Assembly (NCBI RefSeq): GCF_963678635.1
Contig: NC_087065.1
Coordinates: 24,881,254-24,945,253 of the forward strand
DNA: 64,000 nt
Reading direction: 5' to 3'
DNA from: Symsagittifera roscoffensis
Taxonomy: Eukaryota; Xenacoelomorpha; Acoela; Convolutidae
Positions 1-10,085 of the stretch are shown here, piece by piece. A program made the translations under genes and the position numbers. Positions within the stretch are counted from its first letter, which is position 1, and each line of letters begins with the position of its first letter. The notes under the pieces are model-generated. The model was not told where the DNA came from, searched no databases, and was given only the letters and a program-made list of their open reading frames with translations.

Positions 1-378
1 GCGACTTATAAACATCATTTTTGGATACAACATCATTCAACTCTTTAAAACTCTCCATTGAAATTCTCTTCCTAATTCTGATTTAAAAATTTAGCACCAA
101 GGTGGATCGTCCACCTTTAACTTTGTCAGAGTAGCACGAATGAGCGCTGTCACCTTGATGACCTGGAGTACCCCAGTTCTTTTATGACACATCATAACAA
201 TCACATGAGACACATCATAACAATAACATAACACATAAACACAAAAACATCACACGCCTATACTATCACATAAAAACATAATCCCTATTACTGTACCTAA
301 AACCTAACCTAACCTAAAACTTGACTCTAATTCTTATCGAGTAACTTAATAAAAACCACTTATCGCCGAGCGCAATTC
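1..378. other. Non-coding 3' flank of gypsy element 1 pol
   Basis: This stretch lies just downstream of the pol stop on the minus strand. No credible gene is visible. It holds A/C-rich tracts with repeats of the type cataacacataa (about 200-250), which also occur downstream of pol in element 3 (about 53145-53200). That similarity suggests a shared 3' untranslated segment rather than random flank. A short cctaa triplet array lies near 300-320. By analogy with the other two copies, an esterase-type ORF may lie to the left of position 1, outside the window. Confidence 0.5.
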
Positions 379-3300
379 TTAGCATATGCTCAGATAGTAT
401 TTTTTATGTAAGTAAACTTCTATGTCAGTCTCTGAAAATATCACATGTACAAGTGCGTACAACTCTCTCGGATGTAGCTTTCCCCTATTAGGATCGTATA
501 CTGGCAACGAGAGAGAGGTCACTCCTCTCTCAACCAAAAAAACCCTAAGTCGAGTCAAGGCCAATATCAAGCTCTTTGGATCTACGTGTTGCCTATCAGT
601 GGCCTTGGTAACCAGGAAACGCAAATATTTCCCTGGTATCTGTGATGCAACAGGGGGCAGCGCTATCATCCCTCCCACACCAGGCCTCTGTTTCCATAAA
701 AACTCGATATTCTTATACTCTCTTTTGAAGTCAGCCGCTAGTGCTGTTTTGAAGCTTACGTCCGCGGTTATCGCTATGGCGCACGTGCGTTCCGTGAGTA
801 TGAAATCGCTGTCCGTTATGACGATATTGTTCGAATAATGGTTCGGTAGATCAAAATACGATTCAAAGATTCGTTCAAAAGGTGGTTTTTTAGCATTCTC
901 GCCCTCTGTCTCTAGTTCTCCGGTTTCTCTTGCCGATTTCAATTTTTTTATTATCAGATTTTCGGTGTGGGTGAGTCCTACCCCCACTCCCCGGACAAAA
1001 ATATCCATCGACGTCCCCGTCGATCGCCCAAAGTCTAGGATATCGAGGTTGGACTGTGGAACACGTAGAGGACCATCTGGGGCGACCCAGTTGGACTCGG
1101 TATTGTCATGACTGATGTATTTGATGCCGTCTTTATCGACGTCCTGAATCGTCAGGATCGTCTCTTTTGGATCTGTCGGCAGATCATGGAGCCCTTCGAG
1201 TACGCGCAAGTTCGTTAGTTCTTGCTCATGAGTCTGTTCCGCTTCTGGTTCGAACTCCACTTCCGGTTCTGATCGATCGTCGATCCAATCTTGATCCATA
1301 TCGTTCACCAAGTCGATTTCTTCTAGCATCGCCACTTCGTCCAGTCCCACTAGCGAGTCCATGACATCACTTACAACTATCCTGTCTACAACGAAATCCT
1401 TGCCGTACGGATTGTATTTCTTCTGGTTTTTTCCTCTCTTGCTTTGGCGTGTTTCCATAGTGAGAGGAAAGTCAGGCTGTATTTCCTTGTCAATTTCGAT
1501 TTGTTCCGGGCAGTCCCAGTCTTCCTCGGCATAGGGTAGAGTTTCATCGTCCACCTCTACTCGCTCGGTCAACTCGAGATCCAGTGGTAGGTCGCAGTCA
1601 TCCACCACCTCATTCCCGTCGTTTTTGTCGCGAGTACCCCTTTCATTCACTTCACAAGCAGGATCCACTATCAAATAGTCTCCCTCTTGCATGTCCGCTG
1701 GGATGCACCAATCCTCTGACGAGGCATTGTGTGGTTTGATGTTTTCATAATGAGCTGCTCTTCCAGTGCTCAATCGATAAAAACGACCTCCTTGGTGCAC
1801 TTCTGTTATCTGAAATGGCCCACGCCATTTCTTTAATAATTTCTTGGTTCCCTTTGATGGAACCACTTCCTGGAACACCCAGACGTAGTCGCCAACTGAG
1901 TAGGCCTTCGCATCAGCTGTCCTTTTATCAAACCTCCTTTTTTGTCTAATTTGTGCCTGTTGCGTATTCCTCCTGCATAAGTCATTGAGGTCCTGCTGTC
2001 TTCTAATAACATCCCGCACGTACGTTTGCGGTGCTGTCCTCTTCCCCTCATATTCACGGTAGAAAAACGTCAACGGGAGCGCTTTTTCATGACCCGTTAA
2101 CATCATGTGCGGACTTATTCCCGTGGTGGAATGCTCCGTGCTGTTGTAAGCACCCATCACTTGCGGCAAGTGCTTATCCCAGTCATCCATGTAACGCGAG
2201 CAGTAGACTCTCAGCATGGATACCAGTGTGCGGTTTTGCCTCTCGACTAGGCCATTCGTTTGCGGGTGATAAGTGGTCGAGTGGGCCTGCGCTACCTGCG
2301 ACCTTTTCATCAACTCCTTCGTGAGATCACCCACGAATGCTTTGCCATTGTCCGATTGGAACGTGATGGGGCAGCCATGCCTCGCTATCCACACATTTAT
2401 CAAATGATCACATGTTTCTTCCGCCGATGCTGTCATGCAGGGTGCTGCATCCGCATACTTCGTAAAATTGTCGATCATTACCAGCACCTGATTATAGCCC
2501 GTTGCTGTCATGCAGATTTTCTGATGATCAATTTGCACCACATCGTTGAAACCTGACGACTCTATTGACTGTAGGGGGAACCTTAGTTTCCTGGGATCCT
2601 TCGCCTGCTGACATGACAGGCATGCGGCAATCCACTTCTCAGAAGCCTTTTTCAATCCCGGCCATTCGAATCGTTTCTGTATCCTGTTATACACTTTGTC
2701 CACGCCTTGATGGCCCATCTGATCATGTGAGCGAAAGAGCAATTCGGTCTGGTTCAACTGTGGTAACACTATTGAATTGTATTTATAGAGGACCTTGTCC
2801 TCCTCTTTTCGCTTGCAGGCAACGATTCCGTCCTTATTCAGGTACAACAAGTCGTTTCGCTTCAGGTAGAATTGCTTCGAGATCTTGTAGCTGTCTTCTT
2901 CCAAGTCTCCCTTGTCAGGTGCTCCATTCTCGATCCATCTCTTCAGACTGCTCGTCATTCTATCATTTCGTTGAGCCCTTAGGAGATCCGACAGCCTGTA
3001 CCTGGCTTTCAAATACGTCTTTACCACGTTCATTTGCCCACTCATTATCTCCGGAGCATGAGCATTGTCCATCAACTTGACACACCATATCTTTTTCAAA
3101 GGCGTAGCTTCCTGCACAGATGGTTCCAGATTGGTACGGACGACCGTACCATGTGGCAGCAATCTGGTTGGGCGTTTCGAAACTGCTATCAGCTCGAGCT
3201 CGTCTGCGGCATTATCTACCACAGTGCCCTCTTCATCTGATGTGTATCTGTCCCTGTCTGGATCCTGATGTGTTTCTCGGTCCAGCCCACGCTGCTTCCA

Positions 3301-6300
3301 GTCTACCAATAAGGAGTGGATTGCGATCTCTGACATATCGGAATTGGAAGTTGTTTCAGACGTGTTGTCCCAGGACTGGGGCCTCGAGTCAACACTTGAG
3401 TCGACTGATTCCTCAACATCATATTCCAAGTTGTCTGAGATGTTTCTCGACTCCCCGGACAAAATTCTGTCCCTAGGTGGTCTCGTCAACCTCTCCCCGG
3501 ACAAGTCGTCCTGCACGGGCTCAAAGGTGTCTGACTCCTCAGACGAGTCGTCCTTGACTGGCTCGAAGGTATCAGACTCCCCGGACATTGTCTCGTCCAC
3601 GGACGAACAATCTGGGCTCGGCTCGTATTCTTCTTTTGCATCCGTGAAATGCACTCTCCTCGTGAAGCTAGATTTCGACCTGATCCTGACTTCCTCAGTA
3701 GTTTGGTTCTGATTCAGTGTTCCATCTTCAGTGAACGAAGTCCTCAACAAGACCTCCTTCGGCATCGAGCTCACCAGCTGGTTGACAATCGACCTGCAAT
3801 CCCGTTCAACGCCTCGGCTGCGAATGGACACTGGCCTCTTCTCTGTTCTCTCGGTGACAGTCAACCGCTGCATGGTCTCCATCCATTCACGATCATGCCT
3901 ATCCACTTTCCTGTCCAACAAGTCACGGAGCTTTCCCATGACGTCCGGCGCCACGTTCACCGTCCTGTTCAATAGAGCCATGCTGTTTATACCTAATCTG
4001 GTAAGTTCTTGCTGCACCAAGATGGATCGAACTAGCAGATCCAACGGAACGGGCTCGCCTCTGGCTAAAAGCTTTATCTCCGCGGCCGTCTCCACTGGAA
4101 GGTCAGGGTGTCCGGGTATAGGATGCCCTGACTTGTCTAACCACCTAGTAAGTGGCAGTTTGTCGTAGGTTTCTTTGTCCAGAAAGGAAAACCCGTCTTT
4201 GATCTCTGATTGGTTAGCCTGTTTATCCTCGAGGCGCTCATAAAATTCTGTCTTTTTACTGAGGCTATCTGCGTTCTGATGCTTGTCACGGGTACGGTGC
4301 TCTATGATCTTGTGGTATCCATCCAGGCGCACGATCCAACGACCAATATAACTTTGGTCCATCGAATAGGTTTTCAGCCAGGCAAGGGCACGATCATCCA
4401 CACGTAACTTGAAGGGAGCACTCCCCAAGTAGGCCCTGTATTTTTCCACGAAAGTGATCACCGCAAACATCTCCGCTTTTGGTGCGCCGTACTTCATTTC
4501 AGTATCACTCAGGACCTTACTCCCGTAGGCTATCGGACGAAGAACCGTTCTCCCGTTCCACTCCTGCTCCTGGTGAAGTATGTCCGTTATCGCAACCACT
4601 GATGCATCCGTGTCCAGCACGAACATCCCCTTCTCTGTTGGCATGCCGTGGACCGGTGCCTCGCAAAGTTCACGTTTGATGTTTTCAAATGAAACTTGTG
4701 CCTCATCAGTCCAGGTGAACTTTTTGCCCTTGTTTCTCATCAACCGCTGCATGGGGTATATTTTGTCAGCATACCCCTTGATGAACTCTCGATAATAATT
4801 AGCGAATCCCAAAAAACTCATCAGCTGTGTATCCGTTTTAGGTGCCTTCCAGGTCAGCACCGCTTCAACCGCTTCGGGGTCTGGTCTCACTCCATGTTTG
4901 TCAACCAGGCGACCCAGATACTTTATGGAATCCCTGAGGATTTCACACTTAGAGGGTTTACATTTCAGACCCGCCTGCTTCATGCAAGAAAACACCTCCT
5001 CCAACCTCTCTATGTGGTCTTCTAAGGTTGGTGTTGCAATCACGACATCATCAACATAACACATGATGAGATTCCCGTATTTCTTAGTGACGCTCGTGAG
5101 TGCCTGGGCCATCAGTCGCTGGAATGTGGCCGTCGCGTTGCACAATCCGAATGGCATCCTCTTCCACTGGAACAATCCCAGCTCACACGCGAAGCCTGTT
5201 TTCTCTCGATCTTGCTTTCTGAGTGGCACTTGCCAGAACGCAGAGCCCAAATCCAACGTCGTGAAGAACTTCGCGTCTCCCAGCTTGGATAGGCTCTCAT
5301 CGATGCGGGGAATCGGGTATGCGTCCTTTATAGTCTTTGCGTTCAGATAACGGAAATCACAACAAAATCTGAGTTGTCCCCCTTTCTTTTTCGCCATGAC
5401 CACGCCACAAGCCCATGGGGACTTCGACGGCTCGATCATGTCGTACTCCATTAACATCTCGATCTCCTTCCTACACGCTTCTGACTTGTTTGGGGTCATT
5501 CTTCTCGCCCCTTCCCTGTGAGGCACCGAGCCCTCTTCTATCTCAATCTCGTGTTCTACAAAATTACAACAACCTATGTCGGCCTTATGCTTCGACAAAA
5601 CGTCTGCGTTCCGATTTAGCACCGCTCTGAGCGAATCTAGTTCTTTGTCTGATATTTTACCCTTCAGATGTTCTATCTCAGGTAAGACAGGTTTATTCGC
5701 TGCTAACTCTGCTTCCGTCGGCCTCTCAGGAAAGTTGGAACAACTAGACAGCCCATCATCTGTTTCCGACTTCATTGAAAACAATTTCAATTCATTCACT
5801 CTCCTCATTATACATTCTTGGTTCGCATGCAATGGACATTTAGTTACATCAAACTTTTTCAAGTTCTCCACACTCTGAAAGTCTGTGTTCAGAGGCAAAA
5901 CGTTGCCAAGTTTCTTTCCCCTCTGTATTGTCACTGTTGTTGCTTCTGTGTTCAATAACACACTCACACATAGTCCGCTCTGAGTGAGTGAGAAGCTTCT
6001 TCCTAAAATAGCCGAGCTTTTACTGTTTGGATTTGGTACCAGACACACCTGTCTGTCATTGCTGAGTTCATTCAAGTTCCTCATCCTAAACGTCGCTACT
6101 ACGGCTTGGTTTGGTTTTAATCTAACTTTTCGATCCAGAAAAATCGGCAACTTGGCCTGGTTAATTAAGATCTTATTAAGGGGTCTCTTTTCATACTTTC
6201 TCTCAGGATCCTTGATCCTAATCAACCCGTCATTGAGATCGATCGTGACGTCAAAGTTGCGAACGAAATCCCTTCCTAAGATGAACTGATCGGATTCGTC

Positions 6301-7392
6301 CAAATTCTCCTCTACTAGGAAGCTCATCCAAAGATGTCTTCCTCCGAGCTGCAGTGAAATGATCGGGGTTCGTCCGGTAACATAGATCGCTCCCTGATTG
6401 GCAGCTGCCAACCTGATGTTTGTCGGTATGAGATCCGACCTTTCGAAACCCATGTCAGTCCAAGTTTTGACTGGCATGACACTAACCACTGCTCCCGTGT
6501 CTAGCAGTCCCTTTACTGAAAGTTGTCTGCCTTGCACGTCCAGAACGTGTGCGGCCAGATCGGCCTCGCAACCTATGTGCACCGCATCTTGTTCGAGCAT
6601 CGCGTTGTGTCCGATCCGTCTAACCTTCAGCTCCTCTTGACCAATGTATATCCGGCCAATCTGATCGTTCGCATCAGTTATGTGAGCTTTCGTGTAGATA
6701 TTGATGCCATCCACATTCATTAGGATCGGGTAAGGGCCATGGACATCGATATAATGTCCGTCCACTTTCATCAGCCTCGGACCTCCCGTTGTGAGCAGCG
6801 CTCGCACTGCCCTGGAGTCCAGTTTGGGATCTTTCTCCTTCAGGTAGTCGGCATAGATGTCCAGGTGGACTAGTGTAATCTCGGATGGTTCACTCAAGTT
6901 CTTGACCACCTGGTGCCCTGCGACTGAGATGATGGACATAATTTTGGTCCCCTCCTTCGTCATGCCGAAAGTCTTACCAGATATAACGTTCAGTTTTAGT
7001 CCCTGTTTCCTGGGTTCCTCTTTGTCTTCTACTTTTGTCGTTTTACCCAGAACATTAAAACTTTCCCGAAGATCTGTGCCGTCCAGCTCCGACCTTACCC
7101 ATTGCTCCACTTCTTTCGTGGCTAGGTCCTGTTTGACATTCTGCAGCGCTGTCCTTGCCGCCAGGCCGTAATCCAGCTTGAGTGGGCTAGACGACTCTGC
7201 TTCGAGTTTCGAGGCTACCACCTCGTCAGGCCATGTCTTAACCTTTTTGGTCGTGAAGGTGCTCGGTGTCGTCTCCTTTCTCCGAGATTCAGCCTCGTTC
7301 ATCAGACGTGCTTGACTGGCCTTGACACCCGAAAGCGCCTCTTCATGGCGGGGATGTTTCGCGTCCGCTACTGCATCCAAAATTGAGTACAA
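379..7392 (-). CDS. pol: Gypsy pol polyprotein: PR-RT-RNaseH-IN with macrodomain-like C-terminus
   Basis: This reading frame has 2337 codons without a break. The aspartic protease motif LLDTGAVVSV is near residue 297. RT spans roughly 625-800, with the catalytic YVDD near 778. RNase H spans about 910-1040 (DTDAS near 925). The integrase zinc-binding HH-CC region starts near 1551, and the core has D in VQIDHQ (about 1616), SDNG (about 1680) and E in LVERQNRT (about 1716). A GPY/F-like segment (KKWRGPF, about 1855) follows. An acidic linker leads to residues 2180-2337, which resemble a TARG1/OARD1-type macrodomain (VGG, GKYLRFLVTK, SLPVYDPNRG). The first residues overlap gag by 25 bases in another frame. 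Comparison with the other two copies suggests gag and pol were once one frame. Confidence 0.93.
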   Translation of the reverse strand: MYSILDAVADAKHPRHEEALSGVKASQARLMNEAESRRKETTPSTFTTKKVKTWPDEVVASKLEAESSSPLKLDYGLAARTALQNVKQDLATKEVEQWVRSELDGTDLRESFNVLGKTTKVEDKEEPRKQGLKLNVISGKTFGMTKEGTKIMSIISVAGHQVVKNLSEPSEITLVHLDIYADYLKEKDPKLDSRAVRALLTTGGPRLMKVDGHYIDVHGPYPILMNVDGINIYTKAHITDANDQIGRIYIGQEELKVRRIGHNAMLEQDAVHIGCEADLAAHVLDVQGRQLSVKGLLDTGAVVSVMPVKTWTDMGFERSDLIPTNIRLAAANQGAIYVTGRTPIISLQLGGRHLWMSFLVEENLDESDQFILGRDFVRNFDVTIDLNDGLIRIKDPERKYEKRPLNKILINQAKLPIFLDRKVRLKPNQAVVATFRMRNLNELSNDRQVCLVPNPNSKSSAILGRSFSLTQSGLCVSVLLNTEATTVTIQRGKKLGNVLPLNTDFQSVENLKKFDVTKCPLHANQECIMRRVNELKLFSMKSETDDGLSSCSNFPERPTEAELAANKPVLPEIEHLKGKISDKELDSLRAVLNRNADVLSKHKADIGCCNFVEHEIEIEEGSVPHREGARRMTPNKSEACRKEIEMLMEYDMIEPSKSPWACGVVMAKKKGGQLRFCCDFRYLNAKTIKDAYPIPRIDESLSKLGDAKFFTTLDLGSAFWQVPLRKQDREKTGFACELGLFQWKRMPFGLCNATATFQRLMAQALTSVTKKYGNLIMCYVDDVVIATPTLEDHIERLEEVFSCMKQAGLKCKPSKCEILRDSIKYLGRLVDKHGVRPDPEAVEAVLTWKAPKTDTQLMSFLGFANYYREFIKGYADKIYPMQRLMRNKGKKFTWTDEAQVSFENIKRELCEAPVHGMPTEKGMFVLDTDASVVAITDILHQEQEWNGRTVLRPIAYGSKVLSDTEMKYGAPKAEMFAVITFVEKYRAYLGSAPFKLRVDDRALAWLKTYSMDQSYIGRWIVRLDGYHKIIEHRTRDKHQNADSLSKKTEFYERLEDKQANQSEIKDGFSFLDKETYDKLPLTRWLDKSGHPIPGHPDLPVETAAEIKLLARGEPVPLDLLVRSILVQQELTRLGINSMALLNRTVNVAPDVMGKLRDLLDRKVDRHDREWMETMQRLTVTERTEKRPVSIRSRGVERDCRSIVNQLVSSMPKEVLLRTSFTEDGTLNQNQTTEEVRIRSKSSFTRRVHFTDAKEEYEPSPDCSSVDETMSGESDTFEPVKDDSSEESDTFEPVQDDLSGERLTRPPRDRILSGESRNISDNLEYDVEESVDSSVDSRPQSWDNTSETTSNSDMSEIAIHSLLVDWKQRGLDRETHQDPDRDRYTSDEEGTVVDNAADELELIAVSKRPTRLLPHGTVVRTNLEPSVQEATPLKKIWCVKLMDNAHAPEIMSGQMNVVKTYLKARYRLSDLLRAQRNDRMTSSLKRWIENGAPDKGDLEEDSYKISKQFYLKRNDLLYLNKDGIVACKRKEEDKVLYKYNSIVLPQLNQTELLFRSHDQMGHQGVDKVYNRIQKRFEWPGLKKASEKWIAACLSCQQAKDPRKLRFPLQSIESSGFNDVVQIDHQKICMTATGYNQVLVMIDNFTKYADAAPCMTASAEETCDHLINVWIARHGCPITFQSDNGKAFVGDLTKELMKRSQVAQAHSTTYHPQTNGLVERQNRTLVSMLRVYCSRYMDDWDKHLPQVMGAYNSTEHSTTGISPHMMLTGHEKALPLTFFYREYEGKRTAPQTYVRDVIRRQQDLNDLCRRNTQQAQIRQKRRFDKRTADAKAYSVGDYVWVFQEVVPSKGTKKLLKKWRGPFQITEVHQGGRFYRLSTGRAAHYENIKPHNASSEDWCIPADMQEGDYLIVDPACEVNERGTRDKNDGNEVVDDCDLPLDLELTERVEVDDETLPYAEEDWDCPEQIEIDKEIQPDFPLTMETRQSKRGKNQKKYNPYGKDFVVDRIVVSDVMDSLVGLDEVAMLEEIDLVNDMDQDWIDDRSEPEVEFEPEAEQTHEQELTNLRVLEGLHDLPTDPKETILTIQDVDKDGIKYISHDNTESNWVAPDGPLRVPQSNLDILDFGRSTGTSMDIFVRGVGVGLTHTENLIIKKLKSARETGELETEGENAKKPPFERIFESYFDLPNHYSNNIVITDSDFILTERTCAIAITADVSFKTALAADFKREYKNIEFLWKQRPGVGGMIALPPVASQIPGKYLRFLVTKATDRQHVDPKSLILALTRLRVFLVERGVTSLSLPVYDPNRGKLHPRELYALVHVIFSETDIEVYLHKKYYLSIC

Positions 7393-9803
7393 TCCGACTT
7401 GAAGTGTCCCTCCAAATTACAGAAGAAACACCTCGGACCATATTTCATGATGAGCCCTCTGACGTACTCTTCATGATCCTCGTCGGTCGCGTCGGCGTCC
7501 TCGAGAAAGTAGCCTATGGCCTTCATGTTCTGTTTGTATGCAGAACACGCGGAAACGTGATGGTCCATCGAACCACAATTCGCACACGACCTCCTCTTAT
7601 CCATGTCATCGCGAGGTTTGTACCAACTGGAATTCGCACCAGTGTTTGTCCCGCTATAGCTGCCATAATTGCTGTAACGGTTTTGCGCCCTCGGTTTTAT
7701 GAGTAAATACTCGCGTGACTTCATACGCAAGTCGTCGGGCGTGGGTACCTGGTCAAGCGACAGGGTGAAGTGAGTGGCCAACATCGTCTTCAACTCCTCA
7801 CTCCTTACTCCGTCCATGAACTTCGAAGCAATCGCCAAGTTTCGCTCGGATATTTTCTCATCTGGGTTGCTTCTCCTCCTAAGCAATTCAAGGTCGTCCA
7901 AAAATTTATCTATGGATTCGTCCTCTCTTTGACGCCTCTTCTCGAACTTCACCATAGCCTGGTGCCCTTGTACTCCAGAGCCGAAACGATTCAGCAGGAT
8001 ATCGAATATCTTGCGAGTGCTGTCTCTCTCATTGGCTCTTTTCGCCATAACACAACTTAATGCAGTACCCTCCAGATTGCTCGTCAGCGCGCTGCACTCT
8101 TGTTTCTTGGAGATATTCTCTTCCTCAAAGTGTAACTTCATCACCTCTATCCAAGTATCAATGCAGCCGTCTGACTCGTCTTTATATGACTTCGGCTTTT
8201 TCAGTGTCCTTCTTGACCTCTCTCCTCTCTCGGTTGACTTCGAGAGCTTGGTGATGAATGTTTCGAGAGATCTGTTCAGAGGCTCAAACATCGAGGCATA
8301 CATCGTTGTGTCCTGTGAGACCGTAGTCAGATCTGGTACTGAACTGACTTGTGGCACAGTTGGCAACCTTGTCTCCGGGGTGGCATCTGCCTCCGGCGGA
8401 ACTGGATTCGTCCAGCCAGGCCTCGACGGGGCTGCCCTTGGCCGATCCTTGTTTCTGGGTTCGTAGTTCGTTCTCGAGCCTTGCTGGGCTCTGGCATTGC
8501 TGCCCGTACCATCTCCATCATTTGCATGGCGTGAGCGCTCCCTTGGGTTGGAACGCTCCTGCCAATTGCTCCCATTCAGGATCGCGTCAAGCTTCCGCAT
8601 CATTAAGTCAGACTTTGCATCTAACCTTTTCTCCAGGCTAGTCATCGTGTGGGCGTAGGTACTATCATGATCGTTCAACAATCGTTCGATTTCCCTGGTC
8701 ATCCTAGCCTCTCTTTCGTATGACTCCTTGTTTGCCTGTGCCAGGCTCTCCGCCAGGCATTGATCGGTGTTGCGAATCAACTGAGCCTGATCAACCCTCG
8801 CCTGCGACTTCACATGCGTTAGTTCGTCTCTCAGATTCTCTTGACCTTTGTGAGCTCTCTCATCAACCTGATCTATTCTTTTAGTCATGTCCCGCCTCAG
8901 TTCATCTAGACCATTCATTACGCCAGCGAACATGTCACTTTTGTCGCCAGTGGCCCCAAATGACGGGGTTAGTCCCAGAGAAGACGAGGTCAACTGCGGC
9001 TGCAGCCTGGTGCTTGATGACGCACCGCCTTTTTGCTTGCTCATCGACGTCATTAATCTGTCGAAGGTTGATGACGCTCCCATCGTTATCCCATCTGACA
9101 TGGGCCTGGTCGGCGAGGTTGACGACGCCTTCCTGCTCATATCGTTCCTTGGGCACGGTGTGAAGTTCACATCCGGATGGGTTATCTCCGGGTAGTCATC
9201 ACTGGAAGTCAAACCTACAGTTGGTATTGACGCCATGCGTTCGTCGTACAAAGACTCCCAACTCTTCTTGGCCTTCGAACCCGTTTGTTCTTCACTCGGG
9301 CTTATACTCGACATCATCGCGTTGTTGCTCTGCTTGGCCAGAGATGAGTGGGTACTAGCCGAATGTGAGTATTCTCCCCTCCACCTGTGACTTTTGGTCT
9401 CCGATTTGGACATCCCCTTGAATAATACTTCCTCTCGCGGCTCGACCTCGGAACGCTCCGAGGTCTCCTCTGTCCTCTCGACTTCCTCCCGCTCGAGGTC
9501 CTCGCTCGGCTCAAAGTCGGGTCGAATGAGCGTCTGTTCTCCCTCGTCAGAGGGGTCCACAAGCGTTTCGCTCGCGGTTCCGGCTTCGGCGCCGCCTTTG
9601 ATCGCCATCGAGGTTTTTCTCGCTCCTCAATCTCATTCCGCTCACTGAAAGATTAGGTTGACCTTTAGTCGATTCGTTTTCAGCAAACACGTCGGAGGCG
9701 CTGCTAAACGAGGACTGGCTACGCCTAGTTTTAAATTTTCGCGTGCTGCCCTTGCTCAGCCTGGGAATCTTAGTAGTCGATCCTAACGAGTCCCTGCGCT
9801 GCA
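7368..9803 (-). pseudogene. gag: Gypsy gag, element 1 (two frame breaks)
   Basis: This is the structural protein of the retrotransposon particle. The likely start is the ATG at 9803, in a frame that runs to 9547. The main frame (746 codons, open from 9608) then continues to 7368, so a frameshift lies in 9547-9608. The first half is Ser/Glu-rich and low complexity, followed by a coiled-coil-like stretch (about 8580-8900). A capsid-type segment comes next (SDGCIDTWIEVMKLHFEE, about 8110-8180). Two CCHC zinc knuckles end the protein (CANCGSMDHHVSAC and CFFCNLEGHFKSDC), as expected for nucleocapsid. The stop near the pol start appears to come from loss of one base in a run of G, since the other two copies keep gag and pol in phase here. 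Confidence 0.85.
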
Positions 9804-9885
9804 TACTTTGTGACATACACAAAAAAAACAATATTCGTATGTCAAAAAGTCAGTATCAATCTCTTAGGTTTCTCAATGACAATAT

Positions 9886-10085
9886 NNNNNNNNNNNNNNN
9901 NNNNNNNNNNNNNNNNNNNNNNNNNNNNNNNNNNNNNNNNNNNNNNNNNNNNNNNNNNNNNNNNNNNNNNNNNNNNNNNNNNNNNNNNNNNNNNNNNNNN
10001 NNNNNNNNNNNNNNNNNNNNNNNNNNNNNNNNNNNNNNNNNNNNNNNNNNNNNNNNNNNNNNNNNNNNNNNNNNNNNNNNNNNNN
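9886..10085. other. Assembly gap (200 N)
   Basis: This is a run of exactly 200 N, a round number typical of a scaffold join of unknown true size. It separates the leader of element 1 gag from the C-terminal end of the esterase ORF of element 2. The missing DNA may contain the 5' end of element 1 and the remaining downstream ORFs of element 2. Confidence 0.98.

Larger units (their letters stand above)
1..9885 (-). mobile_element. Ty3/gypsy-type element 1 (gag-pol, least decayed copy)
   Basis: The minus strand carries gag (9803 to 7368) followed by a pol frame open for 2337 codons (7392 to 379). The order protease, RT, RNase H, integrase is that of Ty3/gypsy elements (Metaviridae), not copia. 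No LTR pair, primer-binding site or polypurine tract could be delimited; the 5' side runs into an assembly gap and the 3' side into the window edge. The long open pol and only two visible frame breaks in gag suggest this is the youngest of the three related copies here. Confidence 0.85.

Noticed and set aside
296-322. Telomeric repeat (CCTAA type)
   Set aside because: Only three units, inside the 3' flank of a retroelement; too short for a telomere or interstitial telomeric array.
2565-3080. Plus-strand ORFs opposite gypsy pol (for example 171 codons here, and others at 3344-4168 and 6398-7171)
   Set aside because: They are antisense shadows of the intact minus-strand pol frame without protein-like motifs.
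7360-7400. Programmed -1 frameshift site between gag and pol of element 1
   Set aside because: No canonical slippery heptamer, and the other two copies keep gag and pol in phase; a single-base loss explains it.
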